From: Amycolatopsis solani
Lineage (GTDB): Bacteria; Actinomycetota; Actinomycetes; Mycobacteriales; Pseudonocardiaceae
Assembly (NCBI RefSeq): GCF_033441515.1
Contig: NZ_JAWQJT010000001.1
Location: 930,001 to 994,000 of the forward strand
Length of the DNA stretch: 64,000 bases
Reading direction: 5' to 3'
Shown: piece by piece, positions 15,639-23,241 of the stretch
Layout: every line of letters starts with the position of its first letter
How positions within the stretch are numbered: position 1 is the stretch's first letter
Notes under the pieces: generated by a model
What the model was told of the DNA's origin: nothing
Database searches by the model: none
The model's input: the letters and a program-made list of their open reading frames with translations, nothing else
Translations under genes and position numbers: made by a program

Positions 15639-16622
15639 ATGTCCGAGCTGGATGGCTCCAGCATCCTGCTCACCGGCGGGACCGGTTCCTTCGGCAAGGC
15701 GTTCATCGCGCACGCGCTCGCCGAACTGAACCCGAGCCGGCTGGTCGTGCTCTCCCGCGACGAGCTGAAGCAGTACGAGACGCGCCAGCTGTTCGGCGAC
15801 GACCCGCGCCTGCGCTGGTTCATCGGCGACATCCGCGACCGCCGCCGGCTCGAGCGCGCCATGCACGGCGTCGACTACGTCGTGCACGCCGCCGCGCTCA
15901 AGCAGGTCGACACCGGTGAGTACAACCCGTTCGAGTTCGTCCAGACCAACGTCATGGGCTCGCAGAACGTGATCGAGGCCGCGATCGACACCGGCGTCAA
16001 GAAGGTCGTCGCGCTGTCGACCGACAAGGCGTCCAGCCCGATCAACCTCTACGGCGCCACCAAGCTGTGCGCCGACCGGATGTTCATCAGCGGCAACCAC
16101 TACGCGGCCGCGCACGTGACGCGCTTCTCCGTGGTCCGCTACGGCAACGTCATGGGTTCGCGGGGCAGTGTCATCCCGTTCTTCCGCAAGCTGGCCGAAA
16201 AGGGCGAATCGCTGCCGATCACGCACAAGGAGATGACCCGCTTCTGGATCACGCTCCCGCAGGCCGTGCGGTTCGTCGTCGACTCGTTCGACCAGATGCA
16301 CGGCGGCGAGCTGTACGTGCCGCGGATCCCGAGCATGCGGCTGGTCGACCTGGCGCAGGCGATCGCGCCGGGCAGCGACATGCACGAGGTCGGCATCCGC
16401 CCGGGCGAGAAGCTGCACGAGGAGATGATCGCCCCCGACGACGCGCGCCGGACGGTCAAGCTCGAGGACCGCTACGTCGTCCAGCCGCACCTCGCGGGCT
16501 GGGGCTACCAGGAGCCGGACGGCGGGACGCCGATGCCCGAAGGCTTCGCGTACCGCTCGGACACCAACGACCTGTGGCTGAACCCGGAGGAGCTGCGCGA
16601 GCTGGTCGAGCAGCATGGCTGA
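15639..16622 (+). CDS. pseB: UDP-GlcNAc 4,6-dehydratase (inverting), PseB
   Basis: A 327-residue extended SDR. It has the Rossmann motif GGTGSFGKAF, the substrate motif AAALKQVDTGEYNPFE, the STDKASSPINLYGATK segment and VVRYGNVMGSRGSV, all diagnostic of the PseB/FlaA1 family. It performs C5-inverting 4,6-dehydration of UDP-GlcNAc, step one of Pse synthesis. A GCGGAGG ribosome binding site (15626-15632) fixes the start. It overlaps pseC by 8 bases. Confidence 0.93.
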   Translation: MSELDGSSILLTGGTGSFGKAFIAHALAELNPSRLVVLSRDELKQYETRQLFGDDPRLRWFIGDIRDRRRLERAMHGVDYVVHAAALKQVDTGEYNPFEFVQTNVMGSQNVIEAAIDTGVKKVVALSTDKASSPINLYGATKLCADRMFISGNHYAAAHVTRFSVVRYGNVMGSRGSVIPFFRKLAEKGESLPITHKEMTRFWITLPQAVRFVVDSFDQMHGGELYVPRIPSMRLVDLAQAIAPGSDMHEVGIRPGEKLHEEMIAPDDARRTVKLEDRYVVQPHLAGWGYQEPDGGTPMPEGFAYRSDTNDLWLNPEELRELVEQHG

Positions 16623-17745
16623 CTTCCTCCCCTACGGCCGCCAGTCCATCAGCGAAGAGGACATCCAGGCGGTCGTCGACGTCCTGCGTGGCGACTGGCT
16701 GACCACCGGGCCCGCGGTCCAGCAGTTCGAGAACGACCTCGCCGCGCACACCGGCGGCACCCCGGCGGTGGCCGTGACCTCGGGCACGGCCGCCCTGCAC
16801 GTCGCCTACGCGGCTGCCGGGATCAAGCCGGGCGACGAGGTCGTCACCAGCCCGATGACCTTCGTGGCGACGGCCGCCACCGCGGCGCTGTTCGGCGCGA
16901 AGGTGGTCTTCGCCGACGTCGAGGCCGACACCGGCAACCTGGCCATCGACGCAGCCGCCGCCGCGGTGACCGAACGCACGAAGGTCGTCGCCGCCGTCGA
17001 CTACGCCGGTCACCCGGCCGAACTGGACGCGCTCGGCGAAATCGCCCACGAAGCCGGTGCGCTCCTGCTGGAAGACGCCGCGCACTCGGTCGGCGGGTCC
17101 TGGCAGGGCCGTCCGGTGGGCTCGCTCGCCGACCTGACGACGTTCTCGTTCTTCCCGACCAAGAACCTCACCACGGCCGAAGGCGGCGCTGTCGTCACCC
17201 CGGACGCCGGGCTGCTCGACCGGGCGCGGAAGTTCCGCAACCACGGCCTGGTCCGCGACCGCGCCGAGCAGCGCTACCCGGACGAGGGCGGCTGGCACCA
17301 GGAAGTGCACGAGTTCGGCCTGAACTACCGCCTGCCGGACGTCCTCTGCGCGCTCGGGTCCAGCCAGCTGACCCGGCTCGCGGAGTTCAAGAAGCGCCGC
17401 GCCGAGATCCACGCCCGGTACTCCGCGGCGCTCGCCGACGTCGAGGGCGTGGCGACGCCGCCGAGCCGCCCGGGCGCCGACCCGGTGTGGCACCTGTACC
17501 CGCTGCGGGTCCTCGAAGGCCGCCGCAAGGCGCTGTTCGAGCACCTCCGCGGCGTCGGCATCGGCGTCCAGGTCAACTACATCCCGGCGTACTGGCACCC
17601 CGTCTTCGAAGACCTCGGGTACCGGCGCGGCCTCTGCCCGAACGCCGAGGCGTACTACGAGCAGGAGCTCTCGCTGCCGCTGTTCCCGGCGCTGACGGAC
17701 GCCGACGTCGACCGCGTGGTCGACGCCGTGCGCGCGTTCTTCTAG
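16615..17745 (+). CDS. pseC: UDP-4-keto-sugar aminotransferase, PseC
   Basis: A 376-residue DegT/DnrJ/EryC1 aminotransferase. It reads LPYGRQSISEEDIQAVVDVL at the start, SGTAALHVAY for phosphate binding, EDAAHSVGG and the PLP lysine in FSFFPTKNLTTAEGG. It should transfer an amino group to C4 of the PseB product. The 8-base overlap with pseB shows a two-gene operon. Its last four bases overlap the stop of the convergent pseI. Confidence 0.92.
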   Translation: MADFLPYGRQSISEEDIQAVVDVLRGDWLTTGPAVQQFENDLAAHTGGTPAVAVTSGTAALHVAYAAAGIKPGDEVVTSPMTFVATAATAALFGAKVVFADVEADTGNLAIDAAAAAVTERTKVVAAVDYAGHPAELDALGEIAHEAGALLLEDAAHSVGGSWQGRPVGSLADLTTFSFFPTKNLTTAEGGAVVTPDAGLLDRARKFRNHGLVRDRAEQRYPDEGGWHQEVHEFGLNYRLPDVLCALGSSQLTRLAEFKKRRAEIHARYSAALADVEGVATPPSRPGADPVWHLYPLRVLEGRRKALFEHLRGVGIGVQVNYIPAYWHPVFEDLGYRRGLCPNAEAYYEQELSLPLFPALTDADVDRVVDAVRAFF

Positions 17746-18791
17746 ATCAGGTCCCAGGTCAGGGGCGTGCCCTTCGCGGCGTCGACGCGGAAGGTGCGCC
17801 CCACGACCTTGGTGATCTCGGCCGGGGCGAGGCCGCCCGCGGGCCGGATCGACCGGACGTTGGCCGCGGTGACCTCGTCGCCCGCCCGGACGTCCTCGAC
17901 GACGTAAAGGGACCGGCGCAGCCGCAGGCCCTCCTTCTCGCTCTCCCGCGGGCCCAGCACGGGATCGCCGAGCGCTTCCCACGCCCGGTGCGTCTCGGCG
18001 ACCAGCGCGGCCAGCTCCGAGGGCTCCAGCGAGAACTCCGAGTCGACGCCGCCGTCCGCGCGGGCCAGCGTGACGTGCTTCTCGATGGCGACCGCGCCCA
18101 GCGCGACGGCCGCGACCGGCGCCCCGATGCCCGGCGTGTGGTCGGACAGCCCGACCAGCGTCTGCGTCAGCCCGGCCAGCAGCGGCAGGCCGCGCAGGTT
18201 GCTCTCGCGCGGCGACGCCGGGTAGCTCGCCGTGCAGCCGAGCACGATCAGCTGGTCGTTGCCCGCCTCACGCGCGGTGCGCACCGCCGCGTCGATTTCG
18301 GCGACGTTCGCCATGCCGGTCGAGATGACCAGCGGCTTGCCCGTGCGAGCGCACAGCTCGATCAGCGGCAGGTCGACGATTTCCGACGACGCGATCTTGT
18401 ACGCCGGCGCGTCCAGGGACTCCAGCAGCTCGACCGCGGTCGGGTCGAAGGGGCTGGAGAAGATCTCCAGGCCTTTCGAGCGGGCCCGTTCGAACAGCGG
18501 CGCGTGCCACTCCCACGGCGTGTGGGCCTTTTCGTACAGTTTGTACAGGTTTTCCCCGCCCCACAGTTCGTGGGTCTCGCCGATCCGGAACGCCGGGGTG
18601 TCGACGTCGATGGTGATCGTGTCGGGGCGGTAGGTCTGCAGCTTGACCGCCTGCGCGCCGGTCTCGGCGATGGCGTCGACGATCTGCAGCGCCCGGTCGA
18701 GGTCGCCGTTGTGGTTGCCGGACATCTCGGCGATGACGAACGGCGCGTGGCCCGGACCGATCAGGTGCGCGCCGAACCGGATGTCGTGCAT
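17742..18791 (-). CDS. pseI: Pseudaminic acid synthase, PseI
   Basis: A 349-residue NeuB-family enzyme: FVIAEMSGNHNGDLDRAL, AVKLQTYRPDTITID, YKIASSEIVDLPLI, SDHTPG and AIEKHVTLARADGGVDSEFS form the TIM barrel, with a C-terminal SAF (antifreeze-like) domain (SLYVVEDVRAGDEVTAANVR). It condenses 2,4-diacetamido-trideoxy-altrose with PEP to give pseudaminic acid. The SGNHNGDL segment favours PseI over NeuB or LegI, but legionaminic acid cannot be fully excluded by eye. Confidence 0.9.
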   Translation of the reverse strand: MHDIRFGAHLIGPGHAPFVIAEMSGNHNGDLDRALQIVDAIAETGAQAVKLQTYRPDTITIDVDTPAFRIGETHELWGGENLYKLYEKAHTPWEWHAPLFERARSKGLEIFSSPFDPTAVELLESLDAPAYKIASSEIVDLPLIELCARTGKPLVISTGMANVAEIDAAVRTAREAGNDQLIVLGCTASYPASPRESNLRGLPLLAGLTQTLVGLSDHTPGIGAPVAAVALGAVAIEKHVTLARADGGVDSEFSLEPSELAALVAETHRAWEALGDPVLGPRESEKEGLRLRRSLYVVEDVRAGDEVTAANVRSIRPAGGLAPAEITKVVGRTFRVDAAKGTPLTWDLI

Positions 18792-18817
18792 GGTGCCTCC
18801 CCGGGGTGGACTGCGGG

Positions 18818-19270
18818 TCAGCTCAGAGTCTTGCGCAGCTGCCGGAAGCCGCCGACGGCAGGCGCGGCTTCGGCGTACCCGGCGTGCTCGAACAGCTTCG
18901 CCGAAGCGGCGTTGTCCTGGTGCACGGCGGCCAGCACGACCTGCACGCCGAGGCGGTCCCGCGCGGCCCGCTCCCCCTCGGCGAGCACCGCGCCGGACCG
19001 GCCGCGACCGCGGCTCGCGGGGGCGAGCGTGATGCTCACCTCCCAGCCGTCGCCGTCGCGCCGGTCGAACCGGACGGTGCCGACCGGCTCGACCTCGTCC
19101 TCGACGACGAGCAGCAGCCGATCGGGGTCCGCGAGCACCCCGCGCAGCCACGCGAGGTGCTCGTCCAGCGCCACCACGGCCGTCGAGCGCGACGACCGCC
19201 GCGTCCGCGGGTCGTTGCGCCAGCCCAGCAGCAGCTCGGCGTCCGCTTCGGTGGCTTCCCTGGCCCGCAA
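18818..19270 (-). CDS. pseH: GNAT N-acetyltransferase, PseH-like
   Basis: A 150-residue GNAT protein starting from TTG 19270 (MRAREATEADAELLLGWRND). The WRNDPRTRR segment and the acetyl-CoA loop ASRGRGRSGAVLAE are typical of PseH/RimJ-like enzymes. It would N-acetylate the C4 amine made by PseC. The TTG lies one base after the stop of the coiled-coil gene and the gene is followed by pseI after 26 bases, so it sits inside the minus-strand Pse operon. Confidence 0.82.
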   Translation of the reverse strand: MRAREATEADAELLLGWRNDPRTRRSSRSTAVVALDEHLAWLRGVLADPDRLLLVVEDEVEPVGTVRFDRRDGDGWEVSITLAPASRGRGRSGAVLAEGERAARDRLGVQVVLAAVHQDNAASAKLFEHAGYAEAAPAVGGFRQLRKTLS

Positions 19271-19271
19271 G

Positions 19272-19706
19272 CTACTGCGCGACGGGCTCTTCGACCCGGT
19301 CCTCGAGGCGGCGCAGCCGGTCCTCGTAGCGGGAGATGCCGGCCAGCCGGACGCGGATCTGCGCGTGCTGCCGCTGGATCTCCTCGATCAGCGTGCGGGC
19401 TTCGGCGATCTGCGGGGCGTCGGCGGTGGGCACCAGCGAGATCGACTCGCGCAGCGTCTCCAGGCGGCCCTCCTGCGCGGCCACGTGCGGGATCAGGCGG
19501 TCGAGCTCGGCACGCGCCCAGCCCAGGTCGCCGCGGGCCTGCTCGAGGTTGTGCTCGGCGCTGTCGAGCCGGCGCCGGTGGTCGGCGGTCGCGTGCTCGA
19601 GGTTGTTGACGCGCTCGGCGAGGCCGCGGGTGCGGTCGTCGACGCGGAAGTCGATGAGCCGGGCGATCCGGTCGACGAAGCCTCTGCCCAGTTTCTGCAC
19701 AGCCAT
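19272..19706 (-). CDS. Coiled-coil protein of unknown function in the Pse operon
   Basis: A 144-residue, charged, almost wholly helical protein (LAERVNNLEHATADHRRRLD, EQARGDLGWARAELDRL, RYEDRLRRLEDRVEEP) with heptad-like spacing. There is no signal peptide or membrane segment. I do not recognise a family. It sits between the GT29-like gene and pseH with a good AAGGA ribosome binding site, so it may be a scaffold or tether for the glycosylation enzymes; this is inference from position only. Confidence 0.65.
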   Translation of the reverse strand: MAVQKLGRGFVDRIARLIDFRVDDRTRGLAERVNNLEHATADHRRRLDSAEHNLEQARGDLGWARAELDRLIPHVAAQEGRLETLRESISLVPTADAPQIAEARTLIEEIQRQHAQIRVRLAGISRYEDRLRRLEDRVEEPVAQ

Positions 19707-19741
19707 GGGTGGGTCCTTACGTGTCGGGTGGGGACGCGCGA

Positions 19742-20398
19742 TCAGCGCAGGAGGGTGGTGTCACCGGTCTTGGTCCAGGAGTCCAGCAGCCGCCCTTCGG
19801 CGGCGATCTGGTGCTCCGGGCCGACGATGCAGGAGTCGCCGGCGGCGTGCTCCCACGAGGTCTGGTCCGGGTTGTCGATGAACGAGAACCCGGTGAGCAC
19901 GAGCTGCGCGGTCGGGAACGACGTCCGCGCGATCCACGCGGCGAGCGTGCCGGTGGTCGACCACGTCGGCTCGTCGCGGGTCGGCAGGCCCAGCGCGTCC
20001 GACAGCGGCAGCACGACCTCGCGGTTCGACACCGGGACCGCGCCGAGGTCGGCGGGCCACCAGCCCGGCACGTCCTCCGGCTCCCAGTGCATGCGGCCCG
20101 GCTCGACCAGCAGGTAGAGCCGCTTGCGGTAGTCCTGGAAGACGTACGGGGTGGCCCGGATCGCCCGGTTGAACACCACGACGTGCGTCCGGGAGCCGAC
20201 GATCTCCTGGCCCGGCTGGTCGACGACGAAGCCGTTGACCCGGATGACCAGGTCACAGGCGTCGATCGCCTTCGCGCGCTGGGGGTCGGGCTGGAGCGGC
20301 TGGTTGCCGACGACGGCCACCGAACGCGGGTCGGGCCGGTCGGCGTACGCCGCGAGCAGGTTGACCATCAGGCTCGCCGCGCCGAGAGCAGCAGTCAT
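19742..20398 (-). CDS. GT29 sialyltransferase-like glycosyltransferase
   Basis: A 218-residue protein with the three motifs of family GT29: an L-like motif (SVAVVGNQPL then DACDLVIRVNGFVVD and VGSRTHVVVFNRA), an S-like motif (STGTLAAWIARTSF, LVLTGFSF) and a VS-type HxxxxE in GPEHQIAAEGRLL. GT29 enzymes use CMP-sialic acid; placed in a Pse operon this is the likely pseudaminyltransferase. ATG 20398 (MTAALGAASLMVNLLAAYA) is the favoured start; ATG 20368 is also possible. The hydrophobic start could be a short membrane association. Confidence 0.7.
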   Translation of the reverse strand: MTAALGAASLMVNLLAAYADRPDPRSVAVVGNQPLQPDPQRAKAIDACDLVIRVNGFVVDQPGQEIVGSRTHVVVFNRAIRATPYVFQDYRKRLYLLVEPGRMHWEPEDVPGWWPADLGAVPVSNREVVLPLSDALGLPTRDEPTWSTTGTLAAWIARTSFPTAQLVLTGFSFIDNPDQTSWEHAAGDSCIVGPEHQIAAEGRLLDSWTKTGDTTLLR

Positions 20399-20499
20399 AA
20401 GCCGAGAAAGTACCAGCACAAAGGTCACCGGCGACCGCGTATCGGTCACTCGGCTCTACCACAGCGACGGGGTGGCCCGGACGCCGCTCATCCCATCGG

Positions 20500-20505
20500 T
20501 ACCCT
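20500..20505 (+). promoter_or_regulatory. Leaderless -10 element of the wzm-wzt-glfT1 operon
   Basis: TACCCT ends seven bases before GTG 20513. The same hexamer precedes the DUF2277, dprE1 and tRNA-Ser genes. Confidence 0.5.
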
Positions 20506-20512
20506 CGTCCAC

Positions 20513-21466
20513 GTGCATGCCACCAGCACGGTTCAGGCCGCGGACTCACCCGTAGCGACGCCGGCCCCGCCGACGTCGGACAGCAAGACGTTCGCGCGCG
20601 CCTTTGCCGACATCCAGGCCGGTTTCAACGCCCGCGAGCTGTGGGGACACCTCGGCTGGCAGGACATCAAGCAGCGCTACCGCCGTTCGGTGATCGGGCC
20701 CTTCTGGATCACGATCAGCCAGGCCGTCATCGCGCTCGGGCTCGGGTTGCTGTACTCGCAGCTGTTCAACACCCCGATCCAGGTGTTCCTGCCCTACCTG
20801 TCCACCGGCTTCATCCTCTGGGGCTTCATCAGCGGCTGCCTCGCCGAAGGCATGGAAACGTTCATCGCGAACGAGGGGCTGATCAAGCAGCTCCCCGCCC
20901 CGCTGAGCGTGTACATGCTGCGCACGGTGTGGCGGCAGTCGCTGCTGCTGGCGCACAACATGATCGTCTACGTCGCGGTGCTGGCGATCTTCTTCACCGC
21001 GCTGGACAACCCGTACTCGCTGGGTTCGAAGGACGGCCTCTGCGCGGTCGGCCTCTACTGCCACCCCGGCCTCAGCTGGACCGTGCTGCTGGCCATCCCG
21101 GGCTTCCTGCTGCTCGCGCTGAACGCGGGCTGGGTGACGCTGCTGCTGGGCATCATCTCGACCCGGTTCCGCGACATCCCGCAGGTCATCAACTCGCTGA
21201 TCCAGCTGCTGTTCTACGCCACACCGATCGTCTGGCCGGTGGACCAGCTGCTCGCGGGCGGGGCCCGCGCGAACGCCTCCTGGGCACTGCCGATCATCCA
21301 GCTCAACCCGCTGTACCACTTCATGCAGGTGGTCCGGGCGCCGCTGATCGGGCAGTCCTTCACGCCCGGCAACTGGATCGTCGTCGGCGGCATCACCATC
21401 GTCGGCTGGGCGCTCGCGCTCGTCGCGATGCGCAACTACCGTGCCCGCGTCTCCTATTGGGTGTGA
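20513..21466 (+). CDS. wzm: Galactan/O-antigen-type ABC exporter permease (Wzm)
   Basis: A 317-residue ABC-2 permease. The cytoplasmic start ends in GHLGWQDIKQRYRRSVIGPFW, the hallmark of polysaccharide exporters, followed by six hydrophobic segments and a late FYATPIVWPVDQLL. With the following ATPase it should export lipid-linked galactan across the membrane, as for M. tuberculosis Rv3783/Rv3781. GTG 20513 is chosen because of the -10 at 20500-20505; a much longer upstream frame overlaps the divergent GT29 gene and is not coding. Confidence 0.9.
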   Translation: MHATSTVQAADSPVATPAPPTSDSKTFARAFADIQAGFNARELWGHLGWQDIKQRYRRSVIGPFWITISQAVIALGLGLLYSQLFNTPIQVFLPYLSTGFILWGFISGCLAEGMETFIANEGLIKQLPAPLSVYMLRTVWRQSLLLAHNMIVYVAVLAIFFTALDNPYSLGSKDGLCAVGLYCHPGLSWTVLLAIPGFLLLALNAGWVTLLLGIISTRFRDIPQVINSLIQLLFYATPIVWPVDQLLAGGARANASWALPIIQLNPLYHFMQVVRAPLIGQSFTPGNWIVVGGITIVGWALALVAMRNYRARVSYWV

Positions 21467-21469
21467 CAC

Positions 21470-22285
21470 ATGGTCAGCATTGACGTCCAGAACGCCTTCG
21501 TCGACTTCCCGATCTTCGACGCGAAGACCCGGTCGATGAAGAAGAAGGTGCTCGGCAAGGTCGGCGGCAAGATCGGTACCGACACCAAGGTGCCGATCAT
21601 CGAAGCGCTGCACGACGTGACGCTTTCGCTGCGCGAAGGCGACCGCGTCGGCCTGGTCGGCCACAACGGCGCGGGCAAGTCCACGCTGCTGCGGCTGCTC
21701 GCCGGGATCTACGAGCCGACGCGCGGTTCCTCGCGGATCGAGGGCAAGATCGCCCCGGTCTTCGACCTCGGCGTCGGCATGGACCCCGAGATCTCCGGCG
21801 AGGAGAACATCATCATCCGCGGCCTCTTCCTCGGGATGACGGCCAAGGAGATGGAGAAGCGCGTCGACGACATCGCCGAGTTCACCGAGCTCGGCGACTA
21901 CCTCCAGATGCCGCTGCGGACGTACTCGACGGGCATGCGCGTGCGTCTGGCGCTGGGCGTCGTCACGTCCATCGACCCGGAGATCCTGATCCTCGACGAG
22001 GGCATCGGCGCGGTCGACGCGGCGTTCCTCAACAAGGCCCGCGACCGGCTCAAGGACCTGGTGAAGCGCTCCGGCATCCTGGTCTTCGCCAGCCACTCGG
22101 ACGAGTTCCTGTTCGAGCTCTGCGACTCGGCCATCTGGATGGACGAAGGTCACCTCAAGCAACAGGGTTCGCTGCGGGACGTCCTCACGTCGTACAAGGG
22201 GCGCGACCCCTTCGAGAACATGAGCGAGGAAACCCTGGCGCGCTTCGGCGTCGAGCCGGCGGCGACGACGAACGGCGGGGAATGA
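21470..22285 (+). CDS. wzt: Galactan exporter ATPase (Wzt)
   Basis: A 271-residue ABC ATPase: Walker A GHNGAGKST, signature YSTGMRVRLALG, Walker B ILILDEGIGAVD and the His switch in ASHSDE. The N-terminal extension VDFPIFDAKTRSMKKKVLGK and absence of a C-terminal carbohydrate-binding domain match the mycobacterial galactan exporter (Rv3781) rather than Wzt proteins with a glycan-sensing tail. It starts three bases after wzm and overlaps glfT1 by ATGA. Confidence 0.92.
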   Translation: MVSIDVQNAFVDFPIFDAKTRSMKKKVLGKVGGKIGTDTKVPIIEALHDVTLSLREGDRVGLVGHNGAGKSTLLRLLAGIYEPTRGSSRIEGKIAPVFDLGVGMDPEISGEENIIIRGLFLGMTAKEMEKRVDDIAEFTELGDYLQMPLRTYSTGMRVRLALGVVTSIDPEILILDEGIGAVDAAFLNKARDRLKDLVKRSGILVFASHSDEFLFELCDSAIWMDEGHLKQQGSLRDVLTSYKGRDPFENMSEETLARFGVEPAATTNGGE

Positions 22286-23193
22286 TGGTCAGCGAGACCC
22301 GGCAGCTGCCCGACGGCGCGGTCGTCGGCGTGGTCGTCACGCGGCACCGGCGCGAGCTGCTGGCGGACTCGCTGAAGGTCATCGCGGCTCAGACGCGGCC
22401 GGTCGACCACCTCGTGGTGGTCGACAACGGGCCGGACGACTCGGCCCGCGAAGTCGTCGAGAACTACCCGCTGCCGAGCACGTACCTGCCGTCGCACCGC
22501 AACCTCGGCGGCGCCGGCGGGTTCGCGCTGGGCATGCTGCACGCGCTGTCGCTGGGCGCGGACTGGGTCTGGCTGGCCGACGACGACGGGCGGCCGGCCG
22601 ACGAGAACGTTCTCGCGATCCTGCTGGAGGAAGCGGAAAAGCGGAACCTGGCGGAGATTTCGCCGGTGGTGTCCAACATCGACGCGCCGGACAAGCTCGC
22701 GTTCCCGCTGCGCCGCGGCCTGACGTGGAAGCGGTCGCAGTCCGAGCTGGGCGTCGACTTCCTGCCCGGCATCGCGTCCCTGATGAACGGCGCGCTCTTC
22801 CGCGCGTCCACTTTGGACGTCGTCGGCGTGCCGGACCTGCGCCTGTTCTTCCGCGGCGACGAGGTCGAGCTGCACCGGCGGCTCGTCCGTTCGGGGCTGC
22901 CGTTCGGCACGTCGCTGAAGACGAAGTACCTGCACCCGGACGGCTCGGACGAGTTCAAGCCGATGCTGGGCGGCAAGTTCCACGCGCAGGACCCGGAGAA
23001 CGAGGTCAAGCGCTACTACACGTACCGCAACCGCGGGTACCTGCTGTCGCAGCCCGGGATGCGGAAGATCGGCGCGCTGGAGATCGTCCGGTTCGGGCTG
23101 TACTTCGTGGGTGTGAAGCGGGACCCGAAGGCGTTCCTGCAGTGGCTGAAGCTGGTCCGGCAGGGCCGCGCGGAGAAGTTCTACCGCTACTGA
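22282..23193 (+). CDS. glfT1: Galactofuranosyltransferase GlfT1
   Basis: A 303-residue GT2 enzyme: VVGVVVTRHRRELLADSLK, LVVVDNGPDDSA, HRNLGGAGGFALG, and the metal motif DDD in WLADDDGRP. The late FFRGDEVELHRRL and YYTYRNRGYL segments match GlfT1 (Rv3782), which adds the first two galactofuranose units to the decaprenyl-linked linker disaccharide. The wzm-wzt-glfT1 gene set is the mycobacterial cluster in a single operon. Confidence 0.9.
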   Translation: MMVSETRQLPDGAVVGVVVTRHRRELLADSLKVIAAQTRPVDHLVVVDNGPDDSAREVVENYPLPSTYLPSHRNLGGAGGFALGMLHALSLGADWVWLADDDGRPADENVLAILLEEAEKRNLAEISPVVSNIDAPDKLAFPLRRGLTWKRSQSELGVDFLPGIASLMNGALFRASTLDVVGVPDLRLFFRGDEVELHRRLVRSGLPFGTSLKTKYLHPDGSDEFKPMLGGKFHAQDPENEVKRYYTYRNRGYLLSQPGMRKIGALEIVRFGLYFVGVKRDPKAFLQWLKLVRQGRAEKFYRY

Positions 23194-23200
23194 GCCTACG

Positions 23201-23232
23201 AAAAGGGCCCCCGTTCCGCGGGGGCCCTTTTT
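23201..23232. terminator. Intrinsic terminator after glfT1
   Basis: An A-rich/T-rich flanked hairpin: AAAAGGGCCCCCG pairs with CGGGGGCCCTTTTT around a short loop. It serves both glfT1 and the convergent PPE-like gene ending at 23242. Confidence 0.9.
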
Positions 23233-23241
23233 CGTGCGTTC

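Noticed and set aside
19709..20512. Long plus-strand extension upstream of wzm
   Set aside because: It runs antisense across the GT29-like gene; the leaderless -10 at 20500 and family length support the GTG at 20513.
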